A stretch of 64,000 bases of DNA from Hyphomicrobiales bacterium (GCA_017305935.1 JAFKJU010000007.1:186001-250000); one strand, 5' to 3'; shown: positions 1-10,590, counted from the stretch's first letter. The notes: a model not told the origin generated them from the sequence alone. Made by a program: numbers and translations.

Positions 1-207
1 GCCCTTGACCTGGAAACCATGGGCAATGGACAGGATGCCGCCGATCACCATCAGCATGCCGACGTAATAGACCGATACCACCGTCGCCGCGATGAGGTTC
101 ACCAGCGCCACCGCGCCGCAGATCAGCAGCAGGATGCCGATACCGACGAACCAGCCCCATTTGACCTGAAGATGCGATGGTCCGAAACCGCGACCCAACT
201 CTGTCAT
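1..207 (-). CDS. HdeD-family membrane protein, N-terminal part
   Basis: The reverse strand carries an ATG at 207 and stays open to the window edge, giving the first 69 residues. After a short polar start come two hydrophobic segments, roughly residues 18-38 and 46-62 (WFVGIGILLLICG and VVSVYYVGMLMVIGG), a pattern typical of the HdeD/DUF308 family of small inner-membrane proteins linked to acid and stress responses in enterobacteria. The C-terminal part lies outside the window. It is divergent from betI, so the 147 bp between them hold both promoters. The family assignment is from pattern recognition; the function in this organism is not known. Confidence 0.7.
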   Translation of the reverse strand, partial: MTELGRGFGPSHLQVKWGWFVGIGILLLICGAVALVNLIAATVVSVYYVGMLMVIGGILSIAHGFQVKG

Positions 208-303
208 AGCAAGCCCCTATCTTTCACAAAGCACTGGATCGGCAACATAACGCACAACCGCAGATTTCGGTTACAAAAAATCGAAACCGATGCGCAATTT
301 TTA

Positions 304-323
304 TTGATTGATGGATCAATCAA
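304..323. promoter_or_regulatory. Putative BetI operator palindrome
   Basis: A perfect inverted repeat, TTGATTGAT-GG-ATCAATCAA, lies 31 bp before the betI start. It resembles the TTGATTG...CAATCAA type operators bound by BetI in other proteobacteria, where choline relieves repression. The position fits autoregulation of the betICBA operon. Binding is inferred from the sequence and context only. Confidence 0.75.
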
Positions 324-354
324 AAATATCCTGGCCTGCAAAAGGGGAAGGCCG

Positions 355-939
355 ATGCCGAAACTGGGAATGGAGCCGATCCGCCGCAAGGCGCTCGTCG
401 ATGCCGCGCTTCGCGCCATCGGCGATCACGGCTCGCTCGACGTGACCATGTCGCAGATCGCGCGCCAGGCCGGCGTCTCGGCGGCGCTCGCCCATCACTA
501 TTTCGGCTCCAAGGACCGGCTGATGGTCGAGACGATCCGCAGCCTGCTGCGCCAGTTGCATATCGACGTCGTCGCGGCGCTGAAGGCGGCGGAGACGCCA
601 CGCGCGCGGCTTTCGGCGGTGGTGCGGATCAGTTTCCAGGCCGATCAGTTCTCGCCGGAGACGATTTCCGCCTGGCTCGCCTTCTATGTCGAGGCGCAGC
701 GGTCGGAACCGATGCGCCGGCTGCTGGTCGTCTATGCCCGCCGGCTGCGCTCCGATCTCGTCTCGGCGCTGAAGACGCTCTGCCCGGATGAGGACGCCGC
801 GCGGATCGCCGAAGGCACGGCGGCGATGATCGACGGGCTCTATATCCGCCAGGGGTTGCGGGCCTCGCCGCTTTCGATAGAGACCTGCGTGGCGCTGACG
901 GAGGATTACCTGTCGACGCAGCTGGGCAAGGCGTCGTGA
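355..939 (+). CDS. betI: TetR-family choline-responsive repressor BetI
   Basis: The product is 194 aa, the usual BetI length. A TetR helix-turn-helix spans about residues 31-53 (TMSQIARQAGVSAALAHHYF), preceded by IRRKALVDAALRAI as in BetI proteins. The start at 355 is chosen because AAAGGGGAAG lies just upstream and conserved sequence begins here; the same frame is open further upstream, but that part overlaps the operator and the divergent hdeD-like gene. It is the first gene of betI-betC-betB-betA. BetI represses choline-to-betaine genes until choline is present, and the 20-bp palindrome upstream is the likely binding site. Confidence 0.93.
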   Translation: MPKLGMEPIRRKALVDAALRAIGDHGSLDVTMSQIARQAGVSAALAHHYFGSKDRLMVETIRSLLRQLHIDVVAALKAAETPRARLSAVVRISFQADQFSPETISAWLAFYVEAQRSEPMRRLLVVYARRLRSDLVSALKTLCPDEDAARIAEGTAAMIDGLYIRQGLRASPLSIETCVALTEDYLSTQLGKAS

Positions 940-994
940 TTCTTTTCGTATCGTATCGCCGGCAACACTCTCCATCCATCAAGGGAATACCTCG

Positions 995-2524
995 TTGAGC
1001 CACGTAAAACCCAATATCCTGATCGTCATGGTCGACCAGTTCAACGGCACGTTCTTCCCGGACGGGCCGGCGGATTTTCTGCATGCCCCGCATCTGAAAG
1101 CGCTGGCGGCCCGCTCGGCACGGTTTGCCAACAATTATACCTCGTCGCCGCTCTGCGCGCCGGCGCGCGCCTCGTTCATGGCCGGCCAGTTGCCCAGCCG
1201 CACCCAGGTCTATGACAACGCCGCCGAATATGTCTCCTCGATCCCCACCTATGCGCATCACCTGCGCCGCGCCGGCTATTACACGGCGCTGTCGGGCAAG
1301 ATGCATTTCGTCGGGCCGGACCAGTTGCACGGTTTCGAGGAACGGCTGACCACCGACATTTATCCGGCCGATTTCGGCTGGACGCCGGATTATCGCAAGC
1401 CCGGCGAACGCATCGACTGGTGGTATCACAATCTGGGTTCGGTCACCGGCGCCGGTGTCGCCGAAATCACCAACCAGATGGAATATGACGACGAGGTCGC
1501 CTTCCTCGCCAACCAGAAGCTCTACCATCTCTCGCGCGAGAACGACGATCAGGGCCGCCGCCCCTGGTGCCTGACCGTCTCCTTCACCCATCCGCACGAC
1601 CCCTATGTCGCGCGGCGCAAATACTGGGATCTTTACGAAAACTGCGAGCATCTGCTGCCGGAAGTCGGCGCGATGCCGCTGGAACAGCAGGATCCGCATT
1701 CGCAGCGCATCATCTTCTCCTGCGACTACAAGAATTTCGACGTCACCGAAGAGGATATCCGCCGTTCGCGCCGGGCCTATTTCGCCAACATCTCCTATCT
1801 CGACGACAAGGTCGGCGAACTCGTCGACACGCTGACGCGCACGCGCATGCTCGACAACACCTATATCCTGTTCTGCTCCGACCATGGCGACATGCTCGGC
1901 GAGCGCGGATTGTGGTTCAAGATGAATTTTTTCGAGGGCTCGGCGCGCGTGCCGCTGATGGTCGCCGGCCCCGGAATACCCCCCGGCCTGCACACGACGC
2001 CGACGTCCAACCTCGACGTGACGCCGACGCTGGCCGATCTCGCCGGCATTTCCATGGACGAGGTCAAGCCGTGGACGGACGGCATCAGCCTCGTGCCGAT
2101 GATCGACGGCGTCGAGCGCACCGAGCCGGTGCTCATGGAATATGCGGCGGAGGCCTCCTATGCGCCGCTGGTCGGCATTCGCGAGGGCAAGTGGAAATAT
2201 ATCCATTGCGAACTCGATCCCGAGCAACTTTACGACCTCGACGCCGATCCGAAGGAATTGACCAACCTCGCGACCGACCCGGCTCATGCCGAAACGCTCG
2301 GGCGTTTCCGCGCCAAGCGCGAAGCGCGCTGGGACATGAAAGCCTTCGATTCCGCCGTGCGCGAAAGCCAGGCGCGGCGCTGGGTGGTCTATGAGGCGCT
2401 GCGCAACGGCGCCTATTACCCCTGGGACCACCAGCCGCTGGCCCGCGCCTCCGAGCGCTACATGCGCAACCACATGAACCTCGACAATCTCGAAGAATCC
2501 AAACGCTATCCGCGAGGAGAATAA
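995..2524 (+). CDS. betC: Choline-sulfatase
   Basis: A 509-aa sulfatase of the alkaline-phosphatase superfamily, hydrolysing choline-O-sulfate to choline and sulfate. The sulfatase signature C-x-P-x-R is present with Cys54 (LCAPARAS), the residue converted to formylglycine or otherwise activated, and Asp14 in IVMVDQ is an expected metal ligand; [11 protein letters not shown] is the second conserved metal/active-site block. Length and sequence closely match rhizobial BetC (about 512 aa). The start is a TTG at 995, since the frame has no earlier suitable ATG and [11 protein letters not shown] follows directly. The stop is 1 bp before betB. The presence of betC inside the bet operon is typical of rhizobia. 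Confidence 0.96.
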   Translation: MSHVKPNILIVMVDQFNGTFFPDGPADFLHAPHLKALAARSARFANNYTSSPLCAPARASFMAGQLPSRTQVYDNAAEYVSSIPTYAHHLRRAGYYTALSGKMHFVGPDQLHGFEERLTTDIYPADFGWTPDYRKPGERIDWWYHNLGSVTGAGVAEITNQMEYDDEVAFLANQKLYHLSRENDDQGRRPWCLTVSFTHPHDPYVARRKYWDLYENCEHLLPEVGAMPLEQQDPHSQRIIFSCDYKNFDVTEEDIRRSRRAYFANISYLDDKVGELVDTLTRTRMLDNTYILFCSDHGDMLGERGLWFKMNFFEGSARVPLMVAGPGIPPGLHTTPTSNLDVTPTLADLAGISMDEVKPWTDGISLVPMIDGVERTEPVLMEYAAEASYAPLVGIREGKWKYIHCELDPEQLYDLDADPKELTNLATDPAHAETLGRFRAKREARWDMKAFDSAVRESQARRWVVYEALRNGAYYPWDHQPLARASERYMRNHMNLDNLEESKRYPRGE

Positions 2525-2525
2525 G

Positions 2526-3989
2526 ATGAAAGCCCAACCGAAAGCCTCGCACTTCATCGATGGCGACTATGTCGAGGACACCGACGGCACGGTGATCGAA
2601 AGCCTGTATCCGGCGACCGGCGAAGTCATCGCCCGCCTGCATGCGGCCACCCCCGCCATTATCGAAAAGGCGATTGCGGCCGCCAAGCGCGCCCAGCCGG
2701 AATGGGCGGCGATGAGCCCGACCGCGCGCGGCCGCATCCTCAAGCGCGCCGCCGAGATCATGCGCGAGCGAAACCGCGAGCTGTCCGAACTGGAAACGCT
2801 GGATACCGGCAAGCCGATCCAGGAAACCATCGTCGCCGACCCGACCTCCGGCGCCGACAGTTTCGAATTCTTCGGCGGCATCGCCGCCACGGCGCTGAAC
2901 GGCGACTACATCCCACTCGGCGGCGATTTCGCCTATACCAAGCGGGTGCCGCTCGGCGTCTGCGTCGGCATCGGCGCCTGGAACTATCCGCAGCAGATCG
3001 CCTGCTGGAAGGGCGCGCCGGCGCTGATCGCCGGCAATGCCATGGTTTTCAAGCCCTCGGAAAACACCCCGCTCGGCGCGCTGAAAATCGCCGAAATCCT
3101 GCACGAAGCCGGTCTGCCCAAGGGCCTCTACAACGTCATCCAGGGCGACCGTGACACCGGACCGCTGCTCGTCAACCATCCCGATGTCGCCAAGGTGTCG
3201 CTGACCGGTTCGGTGCCGACCGGGCGCAAGGTGGCGGCAGCCGCCGCCGGCCATCTCAAGCATGTGACCATGGAACTCGGCGGCAAGTCGCCGCTGATCG
3301 TCTTCGAGGATGCCGATATCGATTCGGCCATCGGCGGGGCGATGCTCGGCAATTTCTACTCCACCGGCCAGGTCTGCTCGAACGGCACCCGCGTCTTCGT
3401 GCAGAAGAAGATCAAGGACACCTTCCTCGCCCGCCTCAAGGAGCGCACCGAAAAAATCCTGATCGGCGATCCCATGGACGAGGCGACGCAGCTCGGCCCG
3501 ATGGTCTCCTGGGCGCAGCGCGCGAAGGTTCTTGCCTATATCGAGAAGGGCAAGGCCGAGGGCGCAACGCTTCTCACCGGCGGCGGCATTCCCAACAATG
3601 TTGCCGGCGAAGGCTATTACGTGCAGCCGACCGTCTTCGCCGACGTCACCGACGAGATGACCATCGCCCGTGAGGAAATCTTCGGCCCGGTCATGTGCGT
3701 GCTCGATTTCGAGGATGAAGCCGAGGTGATCGCGCGTGCCAACGCCACCGAATTCGGCCTCTCCGGCGGCGTCTTCACCAGCGATCTTTCGCGCGCCCAC
3801 CGCGTCGTCGACCAGTTGGAAGCCGGCACGTTGTGGATCAACGCCTACAACCTCGCACCCGTTGAAATCCCCTTCGGCGGCTCCAAGCAATCCGGCTTCG
3901 GCCGCGAAAACTCGGCCGCCGCGCTGGAGCATTATTCCGAGCTGAAGACCGTCTATGTCGGCACCGGGCCGGTTCAGGCGCCGTACTGA
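2526..3989 (+). CDS. betB: Betaine aldehyde dehydrogenase
   Basis: A 487-aa NAD(P)-dependent aldehyde dehydrogenase that oxidises betaine aldehyde to glycine betaine. The general-base Glu is at residue 250 (TMELGGKSP) and the nucleophilic Cys at residue 284 ([13 protein letters not shown]). The length is as in E. coli BetB (490 aa). The ATG at 2526 starts immediately after the betC stop, and the end of betC supplies a GGAGA ribosome-binding sequence. The third gene of the operon completes the second oxidation step after BetA. The family is broad, but the operon context makes the substrate assignment firm. Confidence 0.96.
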   Translation: MKAQPKASHFIDGDYVEDTDGTVIESLYPATGEVIARLHAATPAIIEKAIAAAKRAQPEWAAMSPTARGRILKRAAEIMRERNRELSELETLDTGKPIQETIVADPTSGADSFEFFGGIAATALNGDYIPLGGDFAYTKRVPLGVCVGIGAWNYPQQIACWKGAPALIAGNAMVFKPSENTPLGALKIAEILHEAGLPKGLYNVIQGDRDTGPLLVNHPDVAKVSLTGSVPTGRKVAAAAAGHLKHVTMELGGKSPLIVFEDADIDSAIGGAMLGNFYSTGQVCSNGTRVFVQKKIKDTFLARLKERTEKILIGDPMDEATQLGPMVSWAQRAKVLAYIEKGKAEGATLLTGGGIPNNVAGEGYYVQPTVFADVTDEMTIAREEIFGPVMCVLDFEDEAEVIARANATEFGLSGGVFTSDLSRAHRVVDQLEAGTLWINAYNLAPVEIPFGGSKQSGFGRENSAAALEHYSELKTVYVGTGPVQAPY

Positions 3990-4003
3990 TAGAAAGAAAA
4001 ACA

Positions 4004-5656
4004 ATGCAGAACGCAGATTTCGTCATCATCGGCTCCGGCTCGGCGGGTTCGGCCATGGCTTACCGGCTGTCGGAGGACGGCAAGCACAAGGTGGCCGTGC
4101 TGGAATTCGGCGGCAGCGATTTCGGGCCGTTCATCCAGATGCCGGCGGCCCTTGCCTGGCCGATGAGCATGAAGCGCTACAACTGGGGCTACCTTTCCGA
4201 GCCCGAGCCGAACCTCAACAACCGTCGCATCACCGCCCCGCGTGGAAAAGTGATCGGCGGCTCCTCCTCGATCAATGGCCTCGTCTATGTGCGCGGCCAT
4301 GCCGGGGACTTCAACCGCTGGGAGGAACTGGGCGCGCAAGGCTGGGCCTATGCCGACGTGCTGCCCTACTTCAAGCGCATGGAGCACAGCCATGGCGGCG
4401 AGGAAGGCTGGCGCGGCACGGACGGGCCGCTGCATGTGCAGCGCGGGCCGATGACCAATCCGCTGTTCCACGCCTTCATCCAGGCCGGCCAGCAGGCCGG
4501 TTTCGAGACGACGCAGGATTATAACGGCTCGAAGCAGGAAGGCTTCGGGCTGATGGAGCAGACCATCTACCAGGGCCGGCGCTGGTCGGCCGCGAACGCC
4601 TATCTGAAGCCGGCGCTGAAGCGGCCGAATGTCGAACTCATCCACTGCTTCGCGCGAAAGATCGTCATCGAGAACGGCCGGGCGGTCGGCGTCGAAATCG
4701 AGCGGGGCGGCAAGGTCGAGGTCGTCAGGGCGAAGCGCGAGGTGATCGTCGCCGCCTCCTCCTTCAACTCGCCGAAACTCTTGATGCTCTCCGGCATCGG
4801 CCCGGCGCAGCACCTGAAGGACATGGGCATCGAGGTGAAGGTCGACCGTCCCGGCGTCGGCGCCAATCTTCAGGACCATATGGAATTCTATTTCCAGCAG
4901 GTCTCGACCAAGCCGGTGTCGCTGTATTCCTGGCTGCCCTGGTTCTGGCAGGGGGTCGCCGGCGCGCAATGGCTGCTTTCCAAGGGCGGGCTCGGCGCCT
5001 CGAACCAGTTCGAGGCCTGCGCCTTCCTGCGCTCCGCGCCGGGCGTCCGGCAACCGGATATCCAGTATCACTTCCTGCCGGTCGCCATCAGCTATGACGG
5101 CAAGGCCGCCGCCAAGAGCCACGGTTTCCAGGTGCATGTCGGCTATAACCTGTCGAAATCGCGCGGCAATGTCACCTTGCGTTCTTCGGATCCGAATGCC
5201 GAGCCGGTGATCCGCTTCAATTATATGAGCCACCCGGAAGACTGGGAAAAATTCCGCCACTGCGTGCGCCTCACCCGCGAGATCTTCGGCCAGAAGGCTT
5301 TCGACGCGTTTCGCGGGCCGGAAATCCAGCCGGGCGAATCCGTCCAGAGTGACGAGCAGATCGACGCCTTCCTGCGCGAGCATCTGGAAAGCGCCTATCA
5401 CCCCTGCGGTACCTGCAAGATGGGCGCGGCGACGGACCCGACGGCGGTCGTCGATCCCGAATGCCGGGTCATCGGCGTCGAAGCCTTGCGTGTCGCCGAC
5501 AGCTCGATCTTCCCGCATGTGACCTATGGCAACCTCAACGGCCCGTCGATCATGACCGGCGAAAAGGCCGCCGACCACATTCTCGGCAAGCAGCCCCTGC
5601 CCCGCTCCAACCAGGAACCGTGGATCAATCCGCGCTGGCAGGAAAGCGACCGGTGA
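4004..5656 (+). CDS. betA: Choline dehydrogenase
   Basis: A 550-aa FAD-dependent GMC oxidoreductase that oxidises choline to betaine aldehyde at the membrane. The N-terminal dinucleotide-binding motif GSGSAG is at residues 10-15, the GMC signature [18 protein letters not shown] follows at about 81-98, and the catalytic His is His466 in [10 protein letters not shown]. It begins 14 bp after betB and is the last gene of betICBA. BetC, BetA and BetB together let the cell use choline-O-sulfate or choline as osmoprotectant precursor and as carbon, nitrogen and sulfur source. No clear terminator is seen before the next gene. Confidence 0.96.
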   Translation: MQNADFVIIGSGSAGSAMAYRLSEDGKHKVAVLEFGGSDFGPFIQMPAALAWPMSMKRYNWGYLSEPEPNLNNRRITAPRGKVIGGSSSINGLVYVRGHAGDFNRWEELGAQGWAYADVLPYFKRMEHSHGGEEGWRGTDGPLHVQRGPMTNPLFHAFIQAGQQAGFETTQDYNGSKQEGFGLMEQTIYQGRRWSAANAYLKPALKRPNVELIHCFARKIVIENGRAVGVEIERGGKVEVVRAKREVIVAASSFNSPKLLMLSGIGPAQHLKDMGIEVKVDRPGVGANLQDHMEFYFQQVSTKPVSLYSWLPWFWQGVAGAQWLLSKGGLGASNQFEACAFLRSAPGVRQPDIQYHFLPVAISYDGKAAAKSHGFQVHVGYNLSKSRGNVTLRSSDPNAEPVIRFNYMSHPEDWEKFRHCVRLTREIFGQKAFDAFRGPEIQPGESVQSDEQIDAFLREHLESAYHPCGTCKMGAATDPTAVVDPECRVIGVEALRVADSSIFPHVTYGNLNGPSIMTGEKAADHILGKQPLPRSNQEPWINPRWQESDR

Positions 5657-5732
5657 AGCCACGACAAAGATGCGGTTGCAATGGGAGATCATGCGGCGGA
5701 TAAGGAGACGTTGATCTCAGCGTAGAAAAGTC

Positions 5733-7082
5733 GTGATGCCCGCCGATTACAAGAAGATGAAAATGCTCCGCCGGTCGCGTGTCGTCTGGGGCTCCTGGGC
5801 ACTCTGGAAACCGAGGATCGTCTTCTGGGCAGGGGCCCTGGCGATTGGGGTGATCAGCGTCGGCTTCGCGCGGGCGGCGGATGCGGCGCAGCATCTGTTC
5901 AAGGCGGCGACGGCGGTGCATCCGCTGGCCTATCTGCTGCCGCTCCTGCTGACGCCGGCCGGCTTCGTGCTCTGCAGCTATCTGGCGGCGCGGCTGTTTC
6001 CGAATTCCCAGGGAAGCGGCATTCCGCAGGCGATTGCCGCGCGCCATCTCAACGACGATCTCGACCGCAAGCGGCTGCTGTCGCTGCGGCTCGCCTTCGG
6101 CAAGATCCTGCTCACCGTCGTCGGCCTGTTCTGCGGCGCCTCGATCGGGCGTGAGGGGCCGACGGTGCAGGTGGGCTCGTCGATCATGCTCGCCGTCGCC
6201 CGCTTCGGTGGCATGGCGCAGGCCCGCGGGCTGATCCTCGCCGGCTCCGCCGCCGGCATCGCCGCCGCCTTCAACACGCCGCTGGCCGGCATCGTCTTCG
6301 CCATCGAGGAGATGAGCCGCAGCTACCAATCGCGCGCCAACGGCATCGTGCTGACCGCCGTCATCCTCTCCGGCCTTGCGGCGCTGGGGCTGTCCGGCAG
6401 CTATAATTATTTTGGCTCGACGCATGTGATGCCGGTCGGCGCGCGCGAATGGAGCCTCGTCCTGTTCTGCGGCGTCGGCGGCGGGGCGCTCGGGGCGCTG
6501 TTCAGCGCGATGGCGCTCAGGCTCGGGCAGCGGTTGCGCCGCTGGGCGCATCCCGATCCCGTAAAACGCATGCTGCTGGTCGCCGGTCTCTGCGGCCTGG
6601 CGGTGGCGGTGATCGGCGTCGCCAGCGGCGGCCATACCTTCGGCACAGGCTACGAGCAGGCCCGCGGCGCGATCGAAGGCCAGGCGCTGCCCTGGTATTT
6701 CTTCCTGACCAAGCTCGCCGCCAGCTTCCTGTCGATGCTGTCCGGCATTCCCGGCGGCATTTTCGCGCCGTCGCTATCGGTCGGCGCCGGTCTTGGCAGC
6801 AGCATCGGACAGTTGCTCGGCGTCAGCATCCCGCTCGCGGCGATCCTCGGCATGGCCGGCTATTTCGCCGGCGTGGTGCAGGCGCCGATGACCGCCTTCG
6901 TCATCATCCTCGAAATGACCGGCGACCACGAGGCAGTCATCCCAATCATGGCGGTGGCGATGATCGGCTATGTCACCTCGCGGCTGATCTCGCGCGAGCC
7001 GCTCTATCACGGCCTGTCGCGGGTGTTCATCGCCGCAGCGCTGAGGGCGCGGCGGGCTGAAGATCACGCCTCTCCCGCTTGA
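5733..7082 (+). CDS. CLC-family chloride channel/H+ antiporter
   Basis: A 449-aa integral membrane protein with the three CLC selectivity motifs: GSGIP (about residue 94), GREGPTVQVGS (about 137) with the gating glutamate, and GGIFAPSLSVGAG (about 344). IEEMSRSY around residue 190 carries the glutamate pair that in E. coli ClcA includes the internal proton glutamate, so a Cl-/H+ exchanger is more likely than a pure channel. Many hydrophobic helices are visible. A GTG at 5733 is followed by an ATG at 5736; either could start. It follows betA by 76 bp in the same direction and may be read from the bet operon, but this is not certain. Confidence 0.88.
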   Translation: MMPADYKKMKMLRRSRVVWGSWALWKPRIVFWAGALAIGVISVGFARAADAAQHLFKAATAVHPLAYLLPLLLTPAGFVLCSYLAARLFPNSQGSGIPQAIAARHLNDDLDRKRLLSLRLAFGKILLTVVGLFCGASIGREGPTVQVGSSIMLAVARFGGMAQARGLILAGSAAGIAAAFNTPLAGIVFAIEEMSRSYQSRANGIVLTAVILSGLAALGLSGSYNYFGSTHVMPVGAREWSLVLFCGVGGGALGALFSAMALRLGQRLRRWAHPDPVKRMLLVAGLCGLAVAVIGVASGGHTFGTGYEQARGAIEGQALPWYFFLTKLAASFLSMLSGIPGGIFAPSLSVGAGLGSSIGQLLGVSIPLAAILGMAGYFAGVVQAPMTAFVIILEMTGDHEAVIPIMAVAMIGYVTSRLISREPLYHGLSRVFIAAALRARRAEDHASPA

Positions 7083-7108
7083 CAAAATCTATAAAAAAGG
7101 TAGATAAT
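7079..7108 (+). promoter_or_regulatory. Probable sigma-70 promoter of cysHDN
   Basis: A consensus TTGACA at 7079-7084 and GATAAT at 7103-7108 are separated by 18 bp in an AT-rich stretch unlike its surroundings. The -35 box overlaps the stop codon of the upstream CLC gene. A 148-nt leader to the cysH start at 7257 would result, leaving room for further regulation. Confidence 0.6.
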
Positions 7109-7256
7109 CTCGTTTTAGAGTGGCCTTCCGTTTTCTACCGGATCGAGGCTTCGAAGAGATATTTGCTCTAGCCCGTCACGATTCGGGATGGCTATTTCTG
7201 TCCTGCTGCGCTGCAAACTGAAATAATCCGGGCAAGTTGAATCCGGATCTGTTTTC

Positions 7257-7997
7257 ATGACTGCACATCAATCCATTGCGGATGCCGCCGCGTTGAACGA
7301 CACCCTGGCGGGGCTCGATCTTGCCGGGCGGCTGTCGCTGGTCGCCGGTCTTGGCGGTCGCGCCGTCTTCACCACCTCGCTTGGCATCGAGGATCAGGTC
7401 ATCGCTGCCGTCATCGGCACGCAGCGCTTGCCGATCGATGTCGTGACGCTCGAAACCGGCCGCCTGTTTCCCGAAACCATAGCGCTGATCGCCGAGACCG
7501 AGGAACGTTTCGGCATGTCGATCCGCCGCTTCCACCCGGAACAGGCCGATATCGACGCCTATGCGGCGAAATACGGCCTCAACGGCTTCTATGAAAGCGT
7601 CGAGGCGCGCCATGCCTGTTGCGGCGTGCGCAAGCTGAAGCCACTGGCGAAGGTGCTCGAAGGCGCCACCGTCTGGATCACCGGCCTGCGCCGCGGCCAG
7701 TCCGGCAACCGCGCCGAAACGCCGTTTGCCGAATACGATCCCGAGCGCTGTCTGATCAAGGTCAATCCGCTGGCGGATTGGGACATCGACGCGATCAAGG
7801 CCTTTGTCGAGGCCGAAAGCGTGCCGGTCAATCCGCTGCATGCGCGCGGTTACCCGTCCATCGGCTGCGAGCCCTGCACCCGCGCCATCAAGCCCGGCGA
7901 GCCGGAGCGCGCCGGCCGCTGGTGGTGGGAAAACGACGAAAAACGCGAATGCGGGCTGCATGTCCACGAAACACCCGCAACCGCCATCGCACAATGA
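7257..7997 (+). CDS. cysH: Adenylyl-sulfate (APS) reductase, assimilatory, CysH
   Basis: A 246-aa PAPS/APS reductase-family enzyme reducing activated sulfate to sulfite. It has the paired cysteines Cys121-Cys122 (HACCGVRKLKPL) and Cys204/Cys207 (SIGCEPCT), which bind a [4Fe-4S] cluster and mark the APS-type (plant/rhizobial) reductase, unlike the clusterless E. coli PAPS reductase. This fits the absence of an APS kinase gene or fusion in the operon. It is the first gene of cysH-cysD-cysN; the -35/-10 pair at 7079-7108 is the likely promoter. The short C-terminus after the last cysteines (HVHETPATAIAQ) is normal for the family. Confidence 0.94.
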   Translation: MTAHQSIADAAALNDTLAGLDLAGRLSLVAGLGGRAVFTTSLGIEDQVIAAVIGTQRLPIDVVTLETGRLFPETIALIAETEERFGMSIRRFHPEQADIDAYAAKYGLNGFYESVEARHACCGVRKLKPLAKVLEGATVWITGLRRGQSGNRAETPFAEYDPERCLIKVNPLADWDIDAIKAFVEAESVPVNPLHARGYPSIGCEPCTRAIKPGEPERAGRWWWENDEKRECGLHVHETPATAIAQ

Positions 7998-8115
7998 ACC
8001 GAATGCGCAGCGCCGCCTGACCCTTCCTCCCCTGCGACCCCGCCTCCTCCTCCGGGCGGGGCGCAGCCCTGGGCCAGCCGCTTCGCCATCTCAAAGGTTT
8101 TTCTGGAGTTTATGA

Positions 8116-9069
8116 ATGTCCGATGCCCGCCCTGAGCAGGAACTGAAAAATCCGCAATCCACCAAGCCACCGCTCGATCCGCACCTCAAGGCGCTGGAAA
8201 ACGAGGCGATCCACATCTTCCGGGAGGTCGCGGCCGAATTCGAGCGCCCGGTGATGCTCTATTCGATCGGCAAGGATAGTTCCGTCCTGCTGCATCTCGC
8301 CCGCAAGGCCTTTTATCCCGGCCGCGTGCCCTTCCCGCTGCTGCACGTCAACACCGGCTGGAAGTTCAAGGAAATGATCGCCTTCCGCGACGAGATCGTC
8401 AAGAAATACGATCTCGACCTGATCGAGCATATCAATCCGCGCGGAGCATCCGAAAACATCACGCCGTTCACCCATGGCTCGGCGCTCTACACCGACATCA
8501 TGAAGACGGAAGCGCTGCGCCATGCGCTCGATGCCGGCAAGTTCGACGCCGCCTTCGGTGGCGCGCGCCGCGACGAGGAAGCCAGCCGCGCCAAGGAACG
8601 CATCTATTCCTTCCGCACCCCCGACCATCGCTGGGATCCGCGCAACCAGCGCCCGGAGCTGTGGAACATCTATAACGGCATGATCCGCCAGGGCGAAAGC
8701 GTGCGCGCCTTCCCGCTGTCGAACTGGACGGAAGTCGATATCTGGCGCTACATCCAGGCCGAGGATATTCCGCTGGTGCCGCTCTATTACGCCGCCAAGC
8801 GTCCGTTCGTGGAGCGCGACGGCATGATGATCCTCGCCGAGGATGCGCGCCTGGAACTGCTGCCCGGCGAAGTCAAACAGGAGGGCATGATCCGCTTCCG
8901 CACGCTCGGCTGCTTCCCGCTGACCGGCGCGATCCGCTCCGAAGCCACCACCCTCGAAGACGTGATCGCCGAACTCGAAATCGCAACCGTATCGGAACGA
9001 CAGGGCCGCGCCATCGACCGCGACCAGTCCGGCTCGATGGAAAAGAAGAAGCGCGAAGGATATTTCTGA
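8116..9069 (+). CDS. cysD: Sulfate adenylyltransferase subunit 2
   Basis: A 317-aa ATP-pyrophosphatase-fold subunit of ATP sulfurylase, making APS from ATP and sulfate. The PP-loop [18 protein letters not shown] occurs near residue 51, and the conserved [16 protein letters not shown] block follows at about 155. The C-terminal [13 protein letters not shown] is characteristic of CysD/NodP. The 118-bp gap after cysH has an alternative start-free leader, and cysD ends 1 bp before cysN, so the two are translationally coupled. A nodP role is less likely because no nodulation genes are near. Confidence 0.96.
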   Translation: MSDARPEQELKNPQSTKPPLDPHLKALENEAIHIFREVAAEFERPVMLYSIGKDSSVLLHLARKAFYPGRVPFPLLHVNTGWKFKEMIAFRDEIVKKYDLDLIEHINPRGASENITPFTHGSALYTDIMKTEALRHALDAGKFDAAFGGARRDEEASRAKERIYSFRTPDHRWDPRNQRPELWNIYNGMIRQGESVRAFPLSNWTEVDIWRYIQAEDIPLVPLYYAAKRPFVERDGMMILAEDARLELLPGEVKQEGMIRFRTLGCFPLTGAIRSEATTLEDVIAELEIATVSERQGRAIDRDQSGSMEKKKREGYF

Positions 9070-9070
9070 G

Positions 9071-10558
9071 ATGACCGCCCAGCACTCCGCAACTCTTTCC
9101 ATCCTGCCCGAAGCTGCGCCTGCCAAGGCGCTGGCGGCGCGCGATTCCAGGCCGCTGCGTCTCATCACCTGCGGCAGCGTCGACGACGGCAAGTCGACGC
9201 TGATCGGCCGCCTGCTCTGGGACACCAAGGCGGTGAAGGAAGACCAGGCCGCGACCCTGAAGCGCGACAGCGGCAAGCAGAACGATCTCGGCCTGCCCGA
9301 TTTCGCCCTGCTGCTCGACGGTCTCCAGGCCGAGCGCGAACAGGGCATCACCATCGATGTCGCCTATCGCTATTTCGCCACCGACCGCCGCTCCTTCATC
9401 GTCGCCGATACGCCCGGCCACGAGCAATATACCCGCAACATGGCGACCGGCGCCTCGACCGCCGATCTCGCGGTGCTGCTGGTCGATGCGCGCGCCGGCA
9501 TCCTGGAGCAGACCCGCCGCCATGCCACCATCGCGGCGCTGATGGGCATCCGCCAGTTCGTGCTGGCCGTCAACAAGATCGACCTGACGCATTACGACCG
9601 CGCCGGCTTCGAGCGCATCGTCCATGAATTCCGCGAGATCGCGCTGTCGCTCGGCGTCAAGCAGGTGACGGCGATCCCGATGTCGGCGCTGAAGGGCGAG
9701 AACGTCGTCTACGAAGGCAAGGCCGCCATGCCCTGGTATGACGGCCCGACGCTGGTGGAGGCGCTGGAACTGGCGACCATCCGCTCGTCGCAGGCGGTCG
9801 GTTTCCGCCTGCCGGTGCAGCGCGTCTCACGCCCGGGCGAAAGTTTTCGCGGCTATCAGGGCACGGTCGCCGGCGGCTCGGTGAAGCCGGGCGATTCCGT
9901 CGCTATCCTGCCCTCGGGCATGGTCGCCAATGTCACGCAGATCGTCACCTTCGACCTGGTGCGCAATGCCGCCGTTGCCGGCGACGCCATCACCCTCGTG
10001 CTCGACCGGCAGGTGGACGTGGCGCGCGGCGACATGATCGTCTCCATCGACAGCCAGCCGCAGGTGGGCCTCTCCTTCGACGCCCAGATCGTCGCGCTGC
10101 AGCCGGAAGGCATCCAGCCGACCAAGCGCTATTGGCTGAAGGCCGGTACGCGCCGCCAGCGCGTCAGCGTCCAGCCGCTGACCCTGCTCGACCTCAAGTC
10201 CGGCGCGTGGAATGCGGCCGAATCCCTGCCGATGAACGCCATCGGCAAGGTGAAGCTATCCTTCGACGAGGCGGCGATCTTCGACCCCTACGAGCAGAAC
10301 CGCGCCACCGGCGCTTTCATCCTGATCGACCCGGATACCAACAACACGGTGGCCGGCGGCATGGTGACCGGCAAGCAGGCGACCGTCGACGGCATCCACC
10401 GCGACGGCAACCGCGTCATCCTGTCGCTGCCGGCCGATCTCGCCGACCAGATCATGGCCAGCGAACTCTTCGCCAGCCGCCGCCACGAAGCCGAGGTCAA
10501 GCGCCTGACCGCGGCGGAAGCCGCCCAGTTCTGGGACGACGCGGCGAGCGACATCTAA
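9071..10558 (+). CDS. cysN: Sulfate adenylyltransferase subunit 1 (GTPase)
   Basis: A 495-aa EF-Tu-like GTPase that drives APS synthesis by CysD. The G1 motif GSVDDGKSTLIGRLLWDTK (about residue 36), G3 DTPGHEQYTRNMATGAS (about 115) and G4 NKIDL (about 170) are intact. The protein ends after the beta-barrel domains at 495 residues, so it is not fused to APS kinase as in CysNC/NodQ (about 630 aa); together with the FeS-type CysH this suggests APS is reduced directly. It is the last gene of the operon, and a strong terminator follows 9 bp after the stop. Confidence 0.95.
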   Translation: MTAQHSATLSILPEAAPAKALAARDSRPLRLITCGSVDDGKSTLIGRLLWDTKAVKEDQAATLKRDSGKQNDLGLPDFALLLDGLQAEREQGITIDVAYRYFATDRRSFIVADTPGHEQYTRNMATGASTADLAVLLVDARAGILEQTRRHATIAALMGIRQFVLAVNKIDLTHYDRAGFERIVHEFREIALSLGVKQVTAIPMSALKGENVVYEGKAAMPWYDGPTLVEALELATIRSSQAVGFRLPVQRVSRPGESFRGYQGTVAGGSVKPGDSVAILPSGMVANVTQIVTFDLVRNAAVAGDAITLVLDRQVDVARGDMIVSIDSQPQVGLSFDAQIVALQPEGIQPTKRYWLKAGTRRQRVSVQPLTLLDLKSGAWNAAESLPMNAIGKVKLSFDEAAIFDPYEQNRATGAFILIDPDTNNTVAGGMVTGKQATVDGIHRDGNRVILSLPADLADQIMASELFASRRHEAEVKRLTAAEAAQFWDDAASDI

Positions 10559-10561
10559 GAC

Positions 10562-10590
10562 AAAAAAGGGGGCCGAAAGGCCCCCTCGCT
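10562..10590. terminator. Bidirectional intrinsic terminator
   Basis: A perfect 7-bp stem GGGGGCC/GGCCCCC closed by a GAAA tetraloop spans 10568-10585. Six A bases precede it, giving a U-run for the reverse strand, and a T-rich stretch follows on the forward strand. It lies between convergent cysN and the lipoprotein gene and can end both transcripts. Confidence 0.9.

Noticed and set aside
629-2557. Long reverse frames under the bet operon, such as 629-2557 and 3974-5692
   Set aside because: They run antisense to betC and betA, which have complete catalytic motifs, and show His/Arg-rich antisense composition.
8116-10558. nodP/nodQ instead of cysD/cysN
   Set aside because: No nod genes are near, the genes follow cysH, and the GTPase lacks the APS kinase domain found in NodQ.
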